A DNA stretch of 9,630 nt from an uncultured Parvularculaceae bacterium (GTDB lineage: Bacteria > Pseudomonadota > Alphaproteobacteria > Caulobacterales > Parvularculaceae): assembly GCA_947259815.1 (NCBI GenBank), contig CAMYNO010000339.1:1-9630 (forward strand), written 5' to 3'. Below the pieces are notes generated by a model. The model was given only the letters and a program-made list of their open reading frames with translations. It made no database searches and was not told the origin of the DNA. Positions 6,443-9,630 of this stretch are shown one piece after another. Numbering within the stretch: position 1 is the stretch's first letter; every line of letters starts with the position of its first letter. A program made the position numbers and the translations under genes.

Positions 6443-9247
6443 ATGATAAAACCATTGCAACAGCTTGACGCCACCATCCTGCGCGATGCCTTCCGGGCCG
6501 CCGGTGACTCCGCGGCGGAAGACCCGCTTATCAATCCGGTGCAGTCGCTGGCGTCGCGCCTGTTCCTCGCCCTTGAAGACGGCACGGCCAACACCGCCGA
6601 ACTGGATGCGGCGATTGACGATTTTGAAAGAGCCAGCTTCGAAGTCAGAGCCGAGAGCTTCCACCGCGTGCGTATCGAGGACAATCCCGAGAAGGAAGCG
6701 TTCGAGTATCTTGCCGGCCTCGATTTCGAAGCCTTTCGAACCGCGGTTGAGAGAGCATCCATCGGCGTTGTTTTTACGGCGCATCCGACATTCGCCATCA
6801 CGCCGGAGCGACGCGCGCTTATCGCCGAATATCCGACTGACGATGTCGATTCCTGGCGCGGGCGCGTTGCGAATACGCGTTCGGGTCCGCCCGCTTCCAT
6901 CACGCTTGATGAAGAACATGACGAAGCGCTCCGATCAATCGCTTATGCCCGCGATGGCGTCGCTTCGCTGAACTTGCGAATATTGACGCTTGCCCGGCAG
7001 CGTTTCCCCGAGCGTTGGCGCGACTTAACACCGACGCCGATGAGCGTTGCGAGCTGGGTCGGATATGACCTCGACGGACGCAACGATATTCAGTGGGGTA
7101 AAACGATTACCCTGCGCCTTAACGAAAAGGCGAAGCAGCTTGATCGGTATGTTGCGCTGATTGACGCGATAGGCATTGACGATGATGCGTCGATGGTCAG
7201 CTTGCGCAATGAGCTGAAGGGTGTCGCCGATGCGACCCGGCGGCACGCCGAAGCATTTGCCGGTGATCTGTCGGATCCGGCTGCGGTCGTTGAGGCGGCC
7301 AACGCATTGACGGAGGACAGTGAAGGCCGGCTGGTTTCGCTCAAACCGGCGATGGCGGTGATTGACGCCGCCCTGCAATCGCAAACCGACGACGACAAGG
7401 CGGTCAAGCTTTCCCTTTTACGGTCGGAAATGGCTGCGTTTGGATTGGGCGTTGCACGTATTCATCTGCGCGTTAATGCGGCGCAGGTGCGCTCGGCCTT
7501 GCGGGCCGATCTCGGCCTTGATCCGGACAAGGATTTTCACGGGCGTTCCGCCCTCGACATTGCTTCGACAAAAGCGCGCGCGGCGAAAATTGCCGCGGTC
7601 AATTTCGGCTCGGTCTTTCTTGAGCAGATGACAGCGCGACGCCAGTTCATGCTCTGTGCACAGATGTTAAAGCATATCGACGCCGATACGCCGATACGCT
7701 TTCTGATTGCCGAATGCGAAGCGCCGGCGACGGTGATGGGGGCGATCTATCTGGCGCGCCTTTACGGCGTTGAAGAAAAGCTCGATATCTCTCCGCTGTT
7801 TGAAACGCCTCAGGCGCTGGAAGGCGGCGGCCGTTTTATCGAGCGCCTGCTGGCTGAGCCTGAATACCGCGCCTATGTTAAAAAACGCGGGCGAATGTCG
7901 ATCCAGATCGGGTACTCCGACTCCGGACGGTTTATGGGCCAGGCGCCGGCGTCGCTGGCGGCGGAGCGGTTGCAGGTTCTGTTCGCCCGCGCGCTCGGCA
8001 AAATGCGCATTCCCGACGTTGAAGCGCTCATATTCAACACCCATGGGGAATCCATGGGCCGGGGCGCTTTTCCCGGCGGCTATCGCGAACGCATCGACCA
8101 TCTGTCAACGCCATGGGTGCGCAGCCGCTTTCGGCGCGAGGGAATTAATCTCGCTTGTGAGTTCAGCTTTCAGGGTGGGGAGGGCTATCTTCACTTCGAA
8201 ACCGAAAAGATTGCCGCTGACGCGATTTCCTCGCTTTGGTCTCTGGCGGTGGAGGCGCCGCCGCCGGATTTCTCCGACCGCTATTATGACGACATCAATT
8301 TTTCATGGGACGTTTATCGGGCGCTGAAAAGCTGGCAGGAAACGCTTTATGCGCGGGATGATTATCGCGATGTAATCTTTTCATTTGCGCAAAACCTTTT
8401 GGTCAAAACCGGATCGCGTGAAGTAAAACGGCCTGCGCGCGGCGCCGGCCCGCCGGAGATAAGGTCAATTCGCGCAATTCCGCACAATGCGATTCTCCAG
8501 CAGATGGCGTTGCCGGTGAATGTCGCCGGCGGCGTCGGCGCGGCGAGCGAGCGCGAGCCTGATCGGTTTATCGAACATGCCGCCAATTCCGGGCGTATGC
8601 AGAGTATCTTGAAACTGACAGCGCGCGGCCGCGATTTGACCAGCGTTTCAATCCTGCGGGCGTATGCCGGATTATTCTCGCCGTCTTTCTGGTCGGCGCT
8701 GGCGGGGATGGCGCGGCGTTCGGAGAATGCGGAGATTTACGAGTCCGTGTTGCAGGCCTTGCAACTTGAAAACCTGTCGCAATCACTTTCCGCCTTGGCC
8801 GACTTTTTGGCGCGCGATATGCGCGCCTATGATGCTTTGCGCGACGCAATGAATGAGACCGATCGCGGCGTCAACGGCGCCGGCGTAAATGCGGATCTTG
8901 GCGTATTGCATGCGGTGCGACAGGCGTTGATCGGGCGGGCCGCATCGCTTGTGGCGCGGGCGCCTGCGTTTTCACGGCGGCACGATGTCACTCGGCATGA
9001 TATCATTGAACTTGCGCTCGATCTTCGTCTTGCCGAAGCGATTGCGATCCTGAAGAAGATTTTTCCCAAGGAAAGTCCGGCCGGGGATGCGCTATCCAAC
9101 CTGGTCGAGCGGGTTGGCGATAATGACCGCCATGTCGGCGCCTATCCGGAAATTCATGACGAGATTATTGAGCCGCTCCAGGACGTGAATGCTGCACTTG
9201 TAAAAATCAGCGCGGCAATCGCCAATCATTATGGCGCCTATGGATAA
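6443..9247 (+). CDS. ppc: Phosphoenolpyruvate carboxylase family protein, divergent active-site motifs
   Basis: Canonical PEPC adds bicarbonate to phosphoenolpyruvate to give oxaloacetate, replenishing the TCA cycle; it is cytosolic and tetrameric. The 934 residues match the family length, and landmarks appear in order: FTAHPT (111-116, catalytic H114), GYDLDGRND (207-215), FGLGVARIHLR (333-343), GYSDSG (490-495), THGESMGRGAFPGG (533-546) and SIRAIP (675-680). Several differ from the classic forms: HPTE reads HPTF; GGDRDGNP reads GYDLDGRN; YSDSAKDAG reads YSDSGRFMG (lysine to arginine); HGRGGxxGRGG is two residues shorter and loses the first arginine; RAIPWxFxW reads RAIPHNAIL. The C-terminus ends in HYGAYG instead of the usual NTG, so the aspartate-inhibition asparagine seems absent. 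The ATG at 6443 follows a weak TGAAG ribosome binding site. The gene is intact throughout and probably functional, as a divergent clade or with altered chemistry. It is monocistronic as far as seen and ends 13 bp from the tdk stop. The gene symbol is by family, not proven activity. Confidence 0.85.
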   Translation: MIKPLQQLDATILRDAFRAAGDSAAEDPLINPVQSLASRLFLALEDGTANTAELDAAIDDFERASFEVRAESFHRVRIEDNPEKEAFEYLAGLDFEAFRTAVERASIGVVFTAHPTFAITPERRALIAEYPTDDVDSWRGRVANTRSGPPASITLDEEHDEALRSIAYARDGVASLNLRILTLARQRFPERWRDLTPTPMSVASWVGYDLDGRNDIQWGKTITLRLNEKAKQLDRYVALIDAIGIDDDASMVSLRNELKGVADATRRHAEAFAGDLSDPAAVVEAANALTEDSEGRLVSLKPAMAVIDAALQSQTDDDKAVKLSLLRSEMAAFGLGVARIHLRVNAAQVRSALRADLGLDPDKDFHGRSALDIASTKARAAKIAAVNFGSVFLEQMTARRQFMLCAQMLKHIDADTPIRFLIAECEAPATVMGAIYLARLYGVEEKLDISPLFETPQALEGGGRFIERLLAEPEYRAYVKKRGRMSIQIGYSDSGRFMGQAPASLAAERLQVLFARALGKMRIPDVEALIFNTHGESMGRGAFPGGYRERIDHLSTPWVRSRFRREGINLACEFSFQGGEGYLHFETEKIAADAISSLWSLAVEAPPPDFSDRYYDDINFSWDVYRALKSWQETLYARDDYRDVIFSFAQNLLVKTGSREVKRPARGAGPPEIRSIRAIPHNAILQQMALPVNVAGGVGAASEREPDRFIEHAANSGRMQSILKLTARGRDLTSVSILRAYAGLFSPSFWSALAGMARRSENAEIYESVLQALQLENLSQSLSALADFLARDMRAYDALRDAMNETDRGVNGAGVNADLGVLHAVRQALIGRAASLVARAPAFSRRHDVTRHDIIELALDLRLAEAIAILKKIFPKESPAGDALSNLVERVGDNDRHVGAYPEIHDEIIEPLQDVNAALVKISAAIANHYGAYG

Positions 9248-9260
9248 GTAAGTATACGAA

Positions 9261-9630
9261 TTAATTGCCCATGGCGTCGTAAAAATGTTTCCGGCAAAGC
9301 GACTTATACGTCTCGTTTCCGCCGATTGATATTTGATCGCCTTCCTTGACCGCGCGGCCGTCGGCGTCAGTGCGCAAGTTCATGGTCGCTTTTCGCCCGC
9401 AATGACAGATCGTTTTCAACTCGCGAATTTCATCGGCGACAGCCAGTAATCGTGCGCTTCCGCTAAACAGTTCGCCGCGAAAATCCGTGCGCAGACCATA
9501 ACACATAACGGGGAGGTCCAGATGGTCGACAGTCCTTGCAAGCTGCATAACTTGCGCGTCAGTCAGGAATTGCGCCTCATCGACAAAGATACAGTCAATT
9601 TTTTCCGCGCCAAGAAGACGGTCAATTTCA
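9261..9630 (-). CDS. tdk: Thymidine kinase (type II, Zn-containing), start beyond window edge
   Basis: Thymidine kinase phosphorylates thymidine with ATP in the pyrimidine salvage pathway. The frame is open from the right edge (first full codon at 9629) to the TAA at 9263-9261, giving 122 visible residues; the N-terminal P-loop half is off the window. Visible residues 14-21 (IFVDEAQF) are the Walker B/DExQF motif. [16 protein letters not shown] (43-58) fits the thymine-binding lasso region. The zinc-binding parts are CHC (75-77, in [10 protein letters not shown]) and CRKH (112-115), as in the E. coli type of Tdk, separated by the conserved GDQISIGG stretch. An internal ATG at 9548 is not the start, because the DEAQF motif lies upstream of it in the same frame. 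The gene converges on the PEPC-family gene, with 13 bp between stops and no visible terminator. Confidence 0.95.
   Translation of the reverse strand, partial: EIDRLLGAEKIDCIFVDEAQFLTDAQVMQLARTVDHLDLPVMCYGLRTDFRGELFSGSARLLAVADEIRELKTICHCGRKATMNLRTDADGRAVKEGDQISIGGNETYKSLCRKHFYDAMGN

Noticed and set aside
6085..6468. 127-aa plus-strand open frame bridging the DUF3297 and PEPC-family genes
   Set aside because: It starts inside one real gene and ends inside another, lacks a ribosome binding site, and its Arg/Pro-rich translation resembles no protein.
6326..6919. 197-aa minus-strand open frame over the PEPC-family 5' end
   Set aside because: It is antisense to the PEPC N-terminal domain, including the HPT motif; composition is that of a shadow frame.
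9248..9260. Possible bidirectional terminator between the PEPC-family gene and tdk
   Set aside because: The 13-bp gap and its flanks show only AT-rich sequence with the short palindrome GTATAC; there is no stem and T-run.
1..9630. CRISPR array, tRNA/rRNA, insertion sequence, phage or defence island
   Set aside because: No repeat-spacer periodicity, RNA gene landmarks, transposase or nuclease-type motifs were seen; the window is almost completely filled by recognisable metabolic, repair and conserved genes.

Overview
The window reads as ordinary chromosome from an alphaproteobacterium. The evidence is: GC-rich (about 60% by eye), strongly codon-biased genes; a radA-cvpA-purF block of a kind common in that class; a PurF that has lost the Fe-S cluster ligands of the Bacillus type; a DUF3297-type small protein; and an intergenic paired-hairpin repeat of a type I associate with alphaproteobacterial genomes. 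The genus cannot be told from the sequence. Seven genes plus one repeat element account for almost all of the window, and both ends cut through genes.

Layout. Positions 1-513 (+) hold the 3' part of a class I SAM-dependent methyltransferase. It converges, with only 4 bp between stop codons, on a minus-strand block transcribed right to left: radA (4177-2819, TTG start), cvpA-like (2712-2062) and purF (2065-518). cvpA and purF overlap at a GTGATG junction, so they are probably translationally coupled. radA has its own candidate promoter. The divergent intergenic region 4178-4464 also carries an 81-bp REP/BIME-like paired hairpin element.

To the right, on the plus strand, lie a carotenoid-oxygenase-family (RPE65/CCD) enzyme at 4465-5853 and, 17 nt downstream with a good ribosome binding site, a DUF3297-type small protein at 5871-6116; these two look like one transcription unit. 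A 326-bp gap (6117-6442) holds a weak terminator-like hairpin, a perfect TATAAT box and another small inverted repeat. It precedes a 934-aa phosphoenolpyruvate carboxylase family gene (6443-9247). That gene converges on the 3' part of thymidine kinase (tdk, minus strand), which runs off the right edge.

Functional picture: purF makes the first committed step of purine synthesis, tdk salvages thymidine, radA acts in recombination and DNA repair, and the PEPC-family protein would be anaplerotic if active. The carotenoid oxygenase is the only clearly accessory enzyme. I found no CRISPR array, RNA gene, transposase, phage gene or defence system. The most notable observation is that the PEPC-family protein departs from the canonical family at several active-site motifs and at its C-terminus, so its annotated reaction deserves testing.
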